A DNA stretch of 64,000 bases, from assembly GCF_050947875.1 (NCBI RefSeq), contig NC_134569.1:35240277-35304276 (forward strand), given 5' to 3'. Below, in pieces: positions 48,832 through 60,089 of this stretch. The notes under the pieces were generated by a model, which worked only from the letters and a program-made list of their open reading frames with translations, did not search any database and had not been told where the DNA came from. The stretch is from Dermacentor variabilis (taxonomy: Eukaryota > Arthropoda > Arachnida > Ixodida > Ixodidae). Every line of letters begins with the position of its first letter. Positions within the stretch are counted from its first letter, which is position 1. A program made the position numbers and the translations under genes.

Positions 48832-49290
48832 AATGCAAGTTTCGTGAGCCAGCAGAACCAGCGAGGCACGACGCGATAACGAAACAACTGAAACTCCAAA
48901 GCGTGCTCGGCGCAGAGTCGAGCGCGCAGAGTCGAGCGAAAACGAAACCTTTTGACCACACATACTACTGAAGGGTAATGTCAAATTGTTATTTTTTCTT
49001 AGATTCGAACAAAGTAGACAAGTGGCATATTTTCTTCCGTCTTATAACCTAATGAAATGATCTTTTATAGTATGAGTAGTTGAATACTAGTGACATAAAT
49101 TACGATGAGGAGCGCCTTCGTCGTCGGGCTAGTACCGGAATGTCTCTGGGGATCTCAAATTGTGTCATGCATTGACCTCAATTTCTGGGTTACTAAAGCT
49201 CTGTTCGCGATTATATTGACGCCTTAGACGTTCTAGAGCATTGCTTTGTCACTTTAACTTGACTTCATAGTAACCTTTAGTGTCCCTTTA

Positions 49291-52200
49291 TGTTTGCTCT
49301 TTAGTGTCGCTTTGAAGTATTACGTACGACTCAACCCCTCTTTTACTGCGTCCTTCCACGAAAAATTAATAAAATTTCATCAAAGCTGTCTTCCTTTAGC
49401 AGACAGGTATTGCAAGAAAGAATAGTATACAAGGGCGAAAATTCCAGTCTCATGAATATGGCTTACGAACGGCAAGAAAGCAGTCCTACGGGAAAGTCGA
49501 GTCTCATAGATAATACGCTCCAGACTCGTGTAAGATTAAACCAGAGCGTGAAGCGAGTAGTTTGCTCAGAATTTAATGCTATATGTATGAGAACTAAAGA
49601 GAACGGTATGTTCAAGAAAGAGTCCTAAACACTCTGCTTCCTCGTGGACGCATTCGGGCGCCCCTCGGCTTGGCTCATTATAGACCACACATTTCTGAGA
49701 AGTACCTAGAGCGTTAGGAAGGAATGCATAATCGCCGGCTAACGTAAATGTACGAAATTTCAGTGCAGATTTTTAGGTTTCGCAATAGCTTGCGTAAAGT
49801 TCTGCAAGCGCTGTTAGTTCAGTTTCTTCCGCCTTCGCCACGCGCTCAGCACTCGCTTTCAGACTGCGAAGAAACTGCGGCGAGCGAAAGCGGTTGCGGG
49901 AATGGCGCGCGCGCAAAGCAGGAGAAATGAGCGTGACCTTAAGCTGTCGCTCGGATGGCTGTCTGCGTGTGGCGTAAGGCGTGCGTTCGTCGCTAAGACG
50001 GCGAAGAGACACGAACTCGACCACCGCGTGTGCCTCCCTGGAACGGACATTTATCGAAGGAGCAGAGTTCGTTGAGCTCTTCGTCTAAGGCATGTAGTGC
50101 GCCAGACGCAATGCGAACGCAGCCAATTGGATTACGCTTGCACAGCTGCCGTCGACGTACAGCGTACTCCGACAGCGCCGGGTACCGCTGTGTTTGCCGC
50201 GCTGTGTATATGCGTGGCTGCTCGCGCGACGTCACTCTGTATAGGCTGCGCTGATTTCGGGACGTCGTGTTTGCTGCTGCTGGCGATCTCGAGCACACAG
50301 CAGGGGCAGCTGGCCGCATAGCGTTAGGTATCCGTCATCCGGAACGCCTTTCATTTAGCGGATACATTAGGACGCTTTGCGCCAGTCGTAGCCATGACGT
50401 ACGTGATGTTGTTTCCTAGACGTGTGGCTAACATTCATGTAGCTTGCTAGAGCCCGTCGAGGCGCCGGCTGCTTCACTTATTCTTTTCAATGATTGTCGG
50501 AAGTCTGTCCCAGAGTAAGTGCATATAGCGCATGCTTGCTACAAGTTATCTTCTCAATAGAAAAAGAAATTCCGCAACATTAACCTACTCTGTAATTAAA
50601 ACAAACTGCATGTCCTGGCGTGTGTACCAGTATATCTGGAACAGCGGATCCCGGCGCAGGCGCAGGTCTGGGTACAGGTCGTGTGCGTCAGCATAGGCTC
50701 CCCGTTACCGTCGTCTGGTGGCATCGATTTAAGTAAGCGAAAAGGTATATTTGGCATCGCCTTCAGCTTTGTCTACAATAGGGTGGGGAGAAGTGCATTG
50801 CGTAAGCACGAATGCAGGACGAAAGTGGCTGGATGTGAAAAGTGTTTATCAGCAATGTATGAAAGCGTTAAGGCTGATTTTTATAGCGTCTGTGTCTCCG
50901 CGGCTCTCTTTGACGTGCAGGAAACGCGCCGCAGAAGCCAGTTGGGTGAGGGAGGGGGGGGGGCACAATGAAGACTAATCCTTGAGATAGAAACGGGAAG
51001 TAGCCGCTACAAAGAAACATCCTTCTCTTCCGTACTCGGGCTCCGCAGCGAGAAGAACAAAGGTCTGGACTCCGCACAAATCAATGCGGAGCCATATCGG
51101 ATTAAAGAAGAAAGAAAGGGAATGATAATGAAACTGTCATTCGGCCGATGACTAATGGACTCTCGGAAGCAGCCGTATTTGTAACAGCCTCGAGAAGAGC
51201 ACTCTTTAAGTCTCGATCACTTGCTGCACTACGAAGGCTTCCTCCTTCTCGCTCTTACACACACGTGCCCACGCCGTCTCGAAGGAGCCAAGTAGGCACC
51301 GAACCTTTGTGCGTTTTCTTGCCTGCCAGCCACGCTCTCTGCCTTTATTTTTTCGTTTTCTTTTTCAGTCGCTTCCACCGTTTGATCACACTTTCGCTTC
51401 CAATGGTGCACTTCCAACAAAATACACTGTCACAGCTCGAGCCCAGCCTTATATATACGAGTGGGTGCCGTGCTCCCACTGAGACACGATGGTCGCCTCT
51501 ATAGCCCGGCCATTCTTTTATCCCTTTCCGTCGAGCGACGGTATAATTTGACAGACGAACTCTGCTTCTCGATATAAATCATCCGGGGGTGAAGGAAGGA
51601 AGCGTCCGGAGGAGCACGCCGGACAGGAAGCAAAGCGAGCTCGCCGATTCGAATTCGTGCCTGTGTAGTCGGCGCCCGTGGGAAACACATAGGCCTCCTC
51701 ACTCGTTGCTTCATTCTCTCTTTCCCATCCTCTCGCAACTTCTCCGACGCCTGTCTTTCGATTCTTTCCAATCCCCTTCGCGTGCTATTATGTTTTCCCA
51801 AGTCGTACGACGTCGTTTTCCTTTCGTAATCGCCGAAAGTGGTAGACCGATGGCGGCCAGGTCGCTATAAGAGGCGACCGTCTACCTTACGCCCCTCCTC
51901 TAGCGAAGGCAGAACTTCCGACGATTCCAGGTTCAGTGCTGGGGATTTAACTCGCCTGTGGAGCGGCCGATCGGCCGGCGCCAGATGAAGGATAGTTCTT
52001 CGCCGCCCCCCCCCCCCCCCTCCCGGCCCACGCCGACGCAGCCGCGTGAAGGGCAGAACGCGGTCAGCCATCCACATACGGGCGACTGTTCTGAATTAAG
52101 ACGTCGCGCCACCCTCTCAAGGGCAGTTTTCATCGAGTTTAAGTCTAAGGAAAATGCCGCAGAACAAAACAAAAACAGGTGTCCTTGGCTACATTGAACA

Positions 52201-52304
52201 AAGCTTGTTCAATTTCTCATTGCTGTTCAGATTACCACACATAAGCAAAGACACACGCATGCACGCACATGCATACTCTTTCTCGTACAAACACTTTCGC
52301 CCAC
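49291..52304. other. Intergenic/intronic, GC-rich patches, no recognised gene
   Basis: GC-rich patches occur at about 49800-50340 and 51200-52200, with a C15 run at 52006-52020. ORFs over them (up to 118 codons) overlap on both strands and lack domains. A second CTTTAGTGTCGCTTTGA at 49299-49315 repeats the transposon-end motif. Confidence 0.4.
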
Positions 52305-53068
52305 TGTTAAGAACAGCCAGCTGAAGTGCAAGTTTTGCCAGCCAGTTGAGACAGCGGCGGCAACTTTTCTTGGAATGCCACCGTTACGCTCTAGCCTCGT
52401 CACCGTTGTGCCTGAATGCGATCGGCGGACCAACTATTGTTACTCAGCCCGCCACAGCCGCCATGGTCTGCCGCGAGCGGGGGAGTGCTCGCGGGAACGT
52501 AGTTCAAAGCTCCTTCCCAAGCGCCGTTCAAGACGCAAGACAATGGGCACCTGGCGGCGCGCTGCGGGGGTCAGCTCGGGGAATAAAAGGCGCTTTTCCT
52601 GACGTAAGCACCGAGTTCTACGAAGTCCGTCTGACGTCGGCTCCGGACCATGAACCTCGCGCAAGGAAGTGTGTATGTGAGTGTGTGTGTGTGTGTGTAT
52701 GTAAGCCGTCCTGCAGAGAGGCGACTTGTTTACGATGACTGGACAGCCGTTTCCCTCACCTTGGGATCGAGGGAGGACCGAGAGTTTATAAACCGCTGTT
52801 GTGCGGCTGCCCAGGGCACTTTTCTCAAGCAGTCATGTTAGACTGTTGTACTTTTCTCTCACAGTCATGCTAGACTGATGAACTGCATGTAGATACTGTA
52901 AATAAACCCATATTCCTAGTTCTCGATGAGAAGCCGTCCTTCCCTTCAGCAATGTCCTCAGCGTGGATAAGTTGGACGACGGGATGGGTCAGCTACCTTC
53001 TAATCCATGCCCGACTCCAATCTTGACAACGAGTTACGAACGGTGGGATTGAGCCCCCAATCCGGACA
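52305..53068 (+). repeat. 5' LTR of the gypsy element
   Basis: This 764-base LTR aligns along its length with 58403-59158. A TATAAA lies at 52787-52792 and AATAAA at 52901-52906, placing promoter and polyadenylation in expected order. An internal (TG)n at about 52679-52698 differs in length between the LTRs. By hand count about 8% of the first 225 bases differ from the 3' LTR. The primer-binding site (from about 53070, TGGATGATAGCGGCGAG) was not assigned to a tRNA. Confidence 0.92.
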
Positions 53069-53269
53069 ACTGGATGATAGCGGCGAGATGGACTTTGCGA
53101 CGTTTTGCTGTGTCTGCGTTTAGTGCTTGGTTCTTGCTTTGACTCTCTAGGCTTCATTTTGTGGTTGTTCTGTTTAGAACTGTAGGGAAGCAAGATTGTT
53201 GATTGTTAGCTAAGTTGTGTTTTCCTAGGTAGATTTAGCGAGCAGCACCAAGGCAGTAAAGCAGCAATC

Positions 53270-54310
53270 ATGGAGTTAAGGGGACTGCTGAGAGTTGAAT
53301 TTTTGATTGTTGGTGAGGAACTGGGCCTAGATGTACGCAAGGAAATGCTAAAGTCGAAATTATTGCAGCTAATTTCCGAACAGGCCAGTGAGGAAAAAAT
53401 TGAAATGTGTTTTGGAACTTTTGAAGAAAAGAGAAGAATGGGGCAAAGAGAGAGAGCAACGCGGGTTAAAAAAAATGCAACTTGAAGTTGAAAGCAAACG
53501 TTTGGAGTTGTCTCAAGGAAGTGAAGAGGCTCAGGGACGATCAAGTGAGGCAGAATCATACCGCATGGACAGGCTATTAAAGCCATTTGAGGTCGGGACC
53601 GACATAGGCTTGTTCCTAAGAAGTTTTGAAAGTACTTGCGAGAAGATGAACTTCGGTCCATATACATGGCCACAGCGGTTGCTGTCTATGTTGCCGTGTG
53701 AGGCGGCGGAAGTAATCTCCAGACTCAGTGCGAAAGATGCATATGATTATGCGAAAGTTAAGGCTAATGTTCTGAAGAAATACCGCCTTTCAGCCGAAGC
53801 TTTTCGGCAAAGGTTTAGGAGCACAAGCAAGACAGATAGCGAGGGTTATCCGGAGTTTGCATACGGCCTAAAGGCCAACCTAGTCGAGTGGCTGAAAAGC
53901 GCGGAAGCGTACGAGAGCAGAGACATGATTGTTGAATGCATGTGTCTAGAGCCCTTTTACAAAAGCATCCCTCAATCTGTGAAGCAGTGGGTGCAAAACA
54001 GAGGAAATGTAATCACTGTGGAAAGGGCGGCTGAATTTGCGGAAGAGGACGCAACGCGTAGAAAGCTGAACGCCGAGGACGGAAATTGAGACGGTCGAAA
54101 TGGACCGCGGAAACCATTTCCGTTTAAAAGGGGTTCGCAGACTAGACGATCGGAGCCTGTAGACGTGGAGGAAAAGCCCGCAGAAAAGAGCGAGGAGAAA
54201 CCTAACGGCGAAACTGTAAAAAAGATCAGAAAAGAAAATTCGAATCTTTCAGGCCAATCCGCTGCTAGAAATGCCACAAACTGGGGCATATAGATGTAAA
54301 CTGCAGGAAG
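53270..54310 (+). pseudogene. Gypsy gag: matrix/capsid and zinc knuckle
   Basis: The frame opens at ATG 53270 (MELRGLLRVEFLIVGEELGL) and shifts near 53388-53460, within an A-rich stretch. It continues as a charged coiled region (REQRGLKKMQLEVESKRLEL) and the capsid part (YRMDRLLKPFEVGTDIGLFL, then SFESTCEKMNFGPYTWPQRL) to 54089. After another small shift a Lys-rich stretch leads to a CCHC knuckle read as C-stop-KCHKLGHIDVNCRK (about 54267-54311), where TAG has replaced a residue between the first two cysteines. Gag packages the element RNA into particles. This copy could not make it. Confidence 0.85.
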
Positions 54311-54311
54311 C

Positions 54312-55123
54312 CTAGCGTAGTTTTCTCCGACGTGGATGAAAAAGACGAGAATATGGAACTTCTAAGCCCAAATCTTCACGACCTGCAAGTTAATGGCAAA
54401 CCATGCCGGGTGCTAAGAGACAGTGCCGCCACGATGGACATTGTCCATCCGTCTTACGTGACGGTAGATGACTTCACTGGAGAAGTAGCATAGATCAAAC
54501 AAGTTGTAGAAGAACACAGCATGTGTCTGCCCATGGCCAAAGTCAAAATCAGTGGACCATTCGGGGAGCTAGATACTGAGGCTGCAGTTCCCAAATTTTT
54601 GTCACTGCAGTACCCTTACATCTTTTCGAATCGTTCGAATCAGTTACCGCGTGACAAAGGGCTTAAATTGGGAGAGGGCGCAGTACAGGCATTGACGCGA
54701 GGCCAAGCTCGTAAGATCGCGTCCCTTTCGGCTGAAAATACACAAGTTGCTCCAGCGGAAGCCGCAAGACAGATAGCTTCAATATCCGAATCCGAGCTAG
54801 GCTCGAGGGATGAAAAAACAGTTGAGGAAAGCCTGCCACCTCACCAGCTCAATCAGAGCGTATCGCCAGGGCGTCAAAATTCACCCCTGCAGGAAGAGCC
54901 CGCTGATGCACTCGCAAGCGAGACAGGCTCATTACTATCACCGGCCTCAAAGAATTTTGATCGGCTCTTACGTGTGGATACAGAGTCACTGGCAGCCGAG
55001 CAAAAGAATGATGAGAGCTTAGCTAAATTACACCACACAGCTAAAGAAGGCATTGCTAGGCGTAACGTGACGATACAAGAGAGAAGAGGATTGTTGTATT
55101 GGCACTACAGAGATCGAAAAGGT
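54312..55123 (+). pseudogene. Gypsy pol N-part: protease, linker, pre-integrase spacer
   Basis: The protease region shows LQVNGKPCRVLRDSAATMDI (about 54380-54440), with DSAAT in place of the usual D-S/T-G-A active-site motif. It is followed by a stop near 54491 and a 204-codon frame from 54521. That frame is a Ser/Glu/Pro-rich linker, then RLLRVDTESLAAEQKNDESL and ERRGLLYWHYRDRKGR, which is the spacer that normally precedes the H2C2 zinc finger of Ty3/gypsy integrases. The frame then enters the nested LINE tail at about 55124, so the zinc finger and the catalytic core are missing. Confidence 0.75.
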
Positions 55124-55237
55124 AGGATAGAATAGGATAGCATAGCATAGAATAGGATAGGATAGGGATAACTTTAATAAAATGTCGGCAAACGACAGTT
55201 TAACGCGTCGTGACGCTGGCCAAGCGTCGACCCGGGG

Positions 55238-56527
55238 TTATACCCTACTCTGCACTAGCCCAGTTGGGCCCGTTTGTAGTGGGTCATGAGTCTTGTGCTT
55301 TTCGAGCGCACCCCGGGCCTGCTGGACGGCCCATACTTGTGAGTCCTTGTCTGCAGACTGCAGTGCACCTTGAAGTTCGGGCGGGAAAGTCCTGGAGGTA
55401 GTTGCCGTCGGGAACCTGGCACAGTCCCACATGATGTGCCATTGGTCCGCCGGATCTGCTGTACAAACACCGCACAGCCCACTCAGATAGAGCTCTGGGT
55501 GAAGCACGTGTAGCATTGCGGGGGCGAGGAGTGACGCGGTCAGTATTTGCCTTAGGATTACGGCCTCCTCCCGACTGAGTCCCGGGTGGGGAGGCGGCAT
55601 TGTCTGTCGAGCTAAGCGGTAAGACTTGGTTACTTCGGCATAACTAGTCAATCTGTCCTTGGTTTCGAACTTCCACATGAAACGGTCACTCTCGGGGGCG
55701 CGGAACGTAAGCGCTCGCGCCGCCGAATGGGCCGTCTCGTTGTGGTTCGGTGAGGATGCACACTCGCCGGCGTACGCCGGGAACCACTTGATACGGACGG
55801 TGCTGCCGCGGTCTTGAAGTTGGAGCTTGCCGATGATGGCGGCCGCCGGCCCGCATATTCGCCCCTTGGCAAAGTTGCGCACGGCATTCCTCGAATCGCT
55901 GAGCGCGGTGCGACACTCGGCCTCGGTGATCGCCAGAGTGATGGCAATCTCCTCAGCGTCTGTGGCGTTCGTGCACCGCACGCTCGCTGCCGTTGTCTTG
56001 GTGCCGGTAGCCGCCGCAACGACCACTGCCGCGAAGCCTTCCCGCTTGTATTCCGCGGCGTCCACGTACCGGGCGTGCGGGTCTTGGGCGTGTCGTTCGG
56101 GGAGGGCCTTGTCCCGCGCCTGCAGCCGTTCTTGGTTGTACTCTGGGTGCATGTTTATCGGGATGGGGTCCACGTAAATGTGGGCCCGCGTCTCATCTGT
56201 GATCTCGCTCGGTTGCCGGCTGGGAGCTTGGGGGTTCTAACCCAGGGACGTCAGTATACTGCGGCCCGTCTTGGTGGTAGAGAGGCGCTCGAATTACGTG
56301 GTGAGCTGCGCCTCGGCTATTTCTTCTAGGGTGTTATGGACGCCGAGCTGCAAGAACCGAGCCGTACCCGTGGTCTCCATTAAACCCAGCGCCGTCTTGT
56401 AAGCCTGCCTGATCAGCGTGTTGATCTTAGTCCTGTCAGTGACGTGCCAGTTGAGGTAGGGCGCAACGTAGGTGATGTGACTGATCACGAACGGCTGGAC
56501 AAGGCGCACGAGACTGTCTTCACGCAT
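55238..56527 (-). pseudogene. Nested LINE thumb, RNase H and zinc knuckle
   Basis: The thumb frame 56527-56294 reads QAYKTALGLMETTGTARFLQ and LGVHNTLEEIAEAQ. After a second frameshift, 56173-55238 holds RNase H: ARYVDAAEYKREGFAAVVV (Asp), AEEIAITLAIT (Glu), TALSDSRNAVRNF (Asp), IKWFPAYAGE with NETAHSAAR. In the last block the usual His of AHxG reads Tyr (PAYAGE). The C-terminal knuckle is CGVCTADPADQWHIMWDC. The arrangement matches the LINE at 39288-40898. Confidence 0.88.
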
Positions 56528-56536
56528 GCCCGCCCG

Positions 56537-57736
56537 TCATGTAGAGACTCTATGTATGAGCCGGATGGCGTCCATTGCCTTGGTGGTAAGTTTGTTGATG
56601 GTCTCGTCGTTGCAGCCGCTCTTGTTGAGCAGCAGGCCAAGGACCCTGATCTTGGGCACTTCGGGGATGCGTTGCCCCGATACAGTCACAATCTTGATGT
56701 GATCACAATCCCGACGAGGAGCGCGCTTCCGTCCCGGTCGAAGCGGTGTGAGGACGAACAGCTCGGATTTGGCTGGCGAGCACATTAGGCCTGTGCCGTC
56801 AAGGTACTGCTCGATGGAGGTAACCGCCGCTCGCAGCTGTTGCTCAATGCTGGCGTCGATGCCGCCGGCTGCCCACAGGGTAATGTCGTCGGCGTAGATC
56901 GTATGCCGGACGCCGGTCCCCGCTACTGCCCTCGCTACCCCGATCATGACGAGGTTAAAGAGCAACGGCGAGATTACCGAACCCTGTGGAGTACCCGTAC
57001 TGCCGAGCTTGTGTTCGGGGAGCTTGAGGTCTCCGGTGCGCAGTTCCACCGTGCGGTTGGTCAAGACGTCTTGTATATAATTGTAGCTCGTTACCCCCAT
57101 GTTGAGTCTTGATACTTGTGCTAATATGGCTGAGTGTTTGACTTTGTCGAATGCACTTTGTAAATCGAGGGCCAGAATTACTTTGCTGTCTTGCGTCTTG
57201 TTGTCGATGATTTCTTGTTTGAGTTGTAACATGGCATCTTGTGTGCTCAGTCTGCGCCCGAAGCCGATCATCGTGTCACGATAGAGGCATTCCTTCTCTA
57301 GGTATTCCTGCCACCGGTTGGCGACCACATGCTCCAGCACCTTGCCCACGCAGGACGTTAGCGAGATGGGACGCAGGTTGTCGATGTCCAGTGATTTGCC
57401 CGGTTTCGGAGTCAGGATCGTTCTTGCCGTTTTCCACTGTCGGGGAAGCTTGCCCGAATGCCAGCATTCATTGAAGTAATGGGTTAGGGCCTCTATCGAA
57501 GCGTCGTCCTGGTTGCGTAGCATCTTGTTTGTAATGAGATCAGGGCCAGCTGCTGAGCGGGTGTTGAGCTCGTGCAGCGCTACCCGTACGTCTGATATGG
57601 TAATGTCTCGGTCGAGCCACGCGTTGGGCAGCCCCCCGTACGGCGGGAGGGTTTCCGTTGGCGTGTCTGGCAGATAATTGGCTTCCAGGCTCCTGATAAC
57701 AGCGTCTTTTCCTTGTTGTGGGATGGTGTGCATCAC
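56537..57736 (-). pseudogene. Nested LINE reverse transcriptase
   Basis: The first 399 codons of the surviving ORF2 carry the RT blocks: NTRSAAGPDLITNKMLRN, LTPKPGKSLDIDNLRPISLT, MIGFGRRLSTQDAML, LALDLQSAFDKVKH (first catalytic Asp), TGTPQGSVISPLLFNLVM and YADDITLW (Asp pair). The 5' end is cut within the linker upstream of the RT, so the endonuclease is lost. The frame closes at RLIHRVST-stop and resumes at 56527 after a frameshift. Confidence 0.92.
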
Positions 57737-57740
57737 ACAA

Positions 57741-57988
57741 CAGCCTACAGCGCTTCAGAGAAGGAATGCGCTTGTTTAGTTTCGGCTGCCCAGAAGTTGT
57801 GTTACTTGTACGGAGCGAGGTTCAGCTTCGAGGCCGACCACTGTCCTCTGACGTGGCTCAATCAAATGTCACACAAAAATGGCCGCTTGCTCCGATGGAG
57901 CCTCACTCTCCAAAAGTACAACTTCTCCGTTAGATATATAAATGGAGAGTTGCTTAGCAATGCGGATGGTTTGAGCAGGCAAATTTGA
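57741..57988 (+). pseudogene. Gypsy RNase H, C-terminal part
   Basis: Resumed gypsy coding after the LINE: TAYSASEKECACLVSAAQKL, FEADHCPLTWLNQMSHKNGR, LLRWSLTLQKYNFSVRYING and NADGLSR, ending QI-stop at 57988. This is the end of a Ty3/gypsy RNase H (Glu in SASEKE, Asp in ETDH-type EADH, and the ADGLSR end). It is followed by only 414 non-coding bases before the 3' LTR, leaving no room for an integrase downstream. Confidence 0.92.
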
Positions 57989-58402
57989 ATTCTGTGTTTA
58001 AGGGTCCCGCCTAAATTTTAGGGTTATTATTGTTAATTTTGTTAAGCCAAGAAGATCCCCTCTCATTAAGCAGGATTCCCTCCATGATTGCTGAATTTGT
58101 CAGCACGAAATTTCTTCAAAAATTGGCATGGCGAAATGCAGCATTTTTTGTTTCTGCACTTATATTTTCTTTGAAGCCTAGCGGGTCTAAAGTGAGAGCC
58201 AAGGTACGTCATCTCGGCGCAGAGCCGTGTTGTGGGGTTCGTTTTGCAGTTGCCTGTCCTTGTTGAATGTTTTGGGGCGGTGACATCATTACACAAGTGA
58301 TTGCTGCGATCCAAGGCATCACCCCCTGGCCACCAGTCATTCTCATCCTGCCCAGCGGTTGTCAGTGCTGGACAGTCGAGATTTTCCAGGCCATGGAGGC
58401 AC
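57989..58402 (+). other. Gypsy 3' untranslated region
   Basis: Non-coding internal sequence between the RNase H stop and the 3' LTR. No clear polypurine tract is seen immediately before 58403 (the sequence is CCATGGAGGCAC), which may reflect decay. Confidence 0.7.
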
Positions 58403-59158
58403 TGTGAAGAACGGCCAGCTGAAGTGCAAGTTTTGCCAACCAGTTGCGACAGCGGCGGCAACTTTTCTTGGAACGCCACCGTTACGCTCTAGCCTCGTCG
58501 CCGTTGTGCCTGAATGCGATTGGTGGGCCAACTATTGTAACTGAGCCCGCCACCGCCGCCCTGGTCTGCCGCGAGCGCGGGAGTGCTCGCGGGAACGTAG
58601 TTCGAGGCTCGTTGCCATGCGCCGTTCAAGACGCAAGACAATGGGCACCTGGCGGGGCGCTGCGGGGGTCAGCTCGGGGATTAAAAGGCGCCTTTCCTGA
58701 CGTAAGCCCCGAGATCTACGAAGTTCGTCTGACGTCGGCTCCGGACCGTGAACCTCGCGCAAAGAAGTGTGTGTGTGTGAGTGTGTGTGTGTAAGCCGTC
58801 CCGCAAAGAGGCGACTTGTTTACGATGACTGCACAGCCGTTTCCCTCACCTTGGGATCGAAGGAGGACCGAGCGTTTATAAACCGCTGTTGTGCGGCTGC
58901 TCAGGGCTCTTTTCTCAAGCAGTCATGTTAGACTGATGTACTTTTCTCTCGAAGTCATGCTGTACTGATGAATTGCATGTAGATACTGTAAATAAGCCCA
59001 TAATTCTCGTTCTCGATGAGAAGCAGTCCTTCCCTTCAACAAGGTCCTCAGCGTGGAGAAGTAGGACGACGGCATGGGCCAGCTACCTTCTAATTCATGC
59101 CCGACTCCAATCTCGACAACGAGTTACGAACGGTGTGATTTAGCCCCCAATCCTGACA
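58403..59158 (+). repeat. 3' LTR of the gypsy element
   Basis: A 756-base partner of 52305-53068. TATAAA is kept at 58877-58882, while the poly(A) signal reads AATAAG at 58991-58996. The end CCTGACA is followed by the CCAC duplication. Confidence 0.92.
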
Positions 59159-59162
59159 CCAC

Positions 59163-60089
59163 TCACATCTGGCGAAATGAATTTGTCGTAGTGAGAGGAG
59201 TGCGAGGCCGACATTTTAATTTGGCGCGATGGGCACATCGAGGGAAATATTCTCCGGCTATTTGTGCAATAAATTATAAGGTGCTTATTACGATGCGATA
59301 GCGCTTCATCACGATATTCTGTGTGCAGCAAGAACAACCCCATTTCTATTTTTTTACGCTGCTTCAAAAATGCCGCAGTTTGGCCTCAAAGCCAAATAAC
59401 TGATAGCGATACATAGCAAAGTAGACAACTACACGGAGTGAGGTTTGTAGTTTTGTTGGCCGTATAACTTGCAGTAAACGTTCGCTTAATATTTACAATG
59501 GCAATCGTGGTGTCACGCGCCCACAGGTAGACGCGAACAGGTCTCACTCGACGACCGCAAGCGGTCGTTGTCACAACGCTGACATAAATAGCTTCTGCAG
59601 TAGGAGCGTACGCTTCGTGCTGCCTCTCGCTTCGCCTTGTCTTTGACACTTGAGACATTGCGACATTTAACACTAGGCGCACGGGAAGACAGCGCTCATG
59701 AAGCCACCAATCACCTGGGCTCGCGCCTGCAGTCTTTGCACCCGGCGCCGAGAACCTTCAGTATGAGGCGCGTGGGCCACGCATGCGCTCAGCCATGCGG
59801 GCAGCCGTGCGCATGCTGCAGACACGGCTCAGCTCGCGTATATGGGAGACGTGTGCTCCCTTCCCGTAACGCTATTGATAACATGCCGTCCCACATTGAG
59901 CACTCAGGACACGGGGTACTTCAAGCCCCATTACCTCTCGGCTCACCACCGCACGTTTTCCTTCGCACTCGCAGTATACGCCGCGCAGGACGCGGTCTTA
60001 TATAGCACTTGTACATTATGCGGAACATCGCAGCAACAGCAGCGGTGATGAACAGTATCTTCGTTGGCGGAAAGTCGACATAGACACAT
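59163..60089. other. Intergenic, no gene seen
   Basis: Includes a GC-richer patch at 59640-60000 with ORFs that lack domains. It lies downstream of the carboxylesterase-like poly(A) signal. Confidence 0.45.

Larger units (their letters stand above)
47864..49290. mobile_element. THAP-domain DNA transposon with terminal inverted repeats
   Basis: The ends form inverted repeats: TTAAAGGTACAGTAAAGGTT onward at 47864-47896, and the reverse complement of 49258-49290 reads TAAAGGGACACTAAAGGTTA onward. About 28 of 32 aligned positions match and weaker similarity runs further in. The inside carries THAP-type coding on the minus strand. THAP domains occur in transposases of the P and Kolobok superfamilies. 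The left boundary begins with TTAA, the Kolobok target site, and the right one reads TTTA, so Kolobok is slightly favoured. Catalytic-domain coding was not found, so this copy is probably internally deleted. Confidence 0.7.
55124..57740 (-). mobile_element. LINE (RT-RNase H) inserted into the gypsy element
   Basis: A 5'-truncated LINE on the minus strand, related to the one at 39250-42917. It ends in an AATAAAG-like TTAAAGTTATCC and a (TATCC/TATTC)n tail at 55124-55165. The RT, thumb and RNase H are in three separated frames (57736-56537, 56527-56294, 56173-55238). No target duplication is visible, and the gypsy sequence on either side is not continuous, so integration removed or followed a deletion of the gypsy IN-RT region. 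Confidence 0.9.
52305..59158 (+). mobile_element. Ty3/gypsy LTR retrotransposon, broken, with nested LINE
   Basis: The two LTRs (52305-53068 and 58403-59158) begin TGT and end ACA, and are flanked by CCAC at 52301-52304 and 59159-59162 as a 4-base target duplication. Between them on the plus strand come gag, a zinc knuckle, protease, a linker with the pre-integrase spacer, a LINE insertion, then the C-terminal RNase H and a non-coding stretch to the 3' LTR. RNase H is last in pol, so the inferred order is PR-IN-RT-RH, as in Gmr1-type elements, not the usual PR-RT-RH-IN. The copy is dead, with multiple frameshifts, a stop in the knuckle, and no integrase core or RT. Confidence 0.9.

Noticed and set aside
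53206..53673. 155-codon minus ORF in the gypsy region
   Set aside because: It is the antisense shadow of gag.
58444..58794. 116-codon plus ORF over the 3' LTR
   Set aside because: A similar frame occurs in the 5' LTR (52346-52738) but with frame and composition that follow the LTR. No protein family matched.
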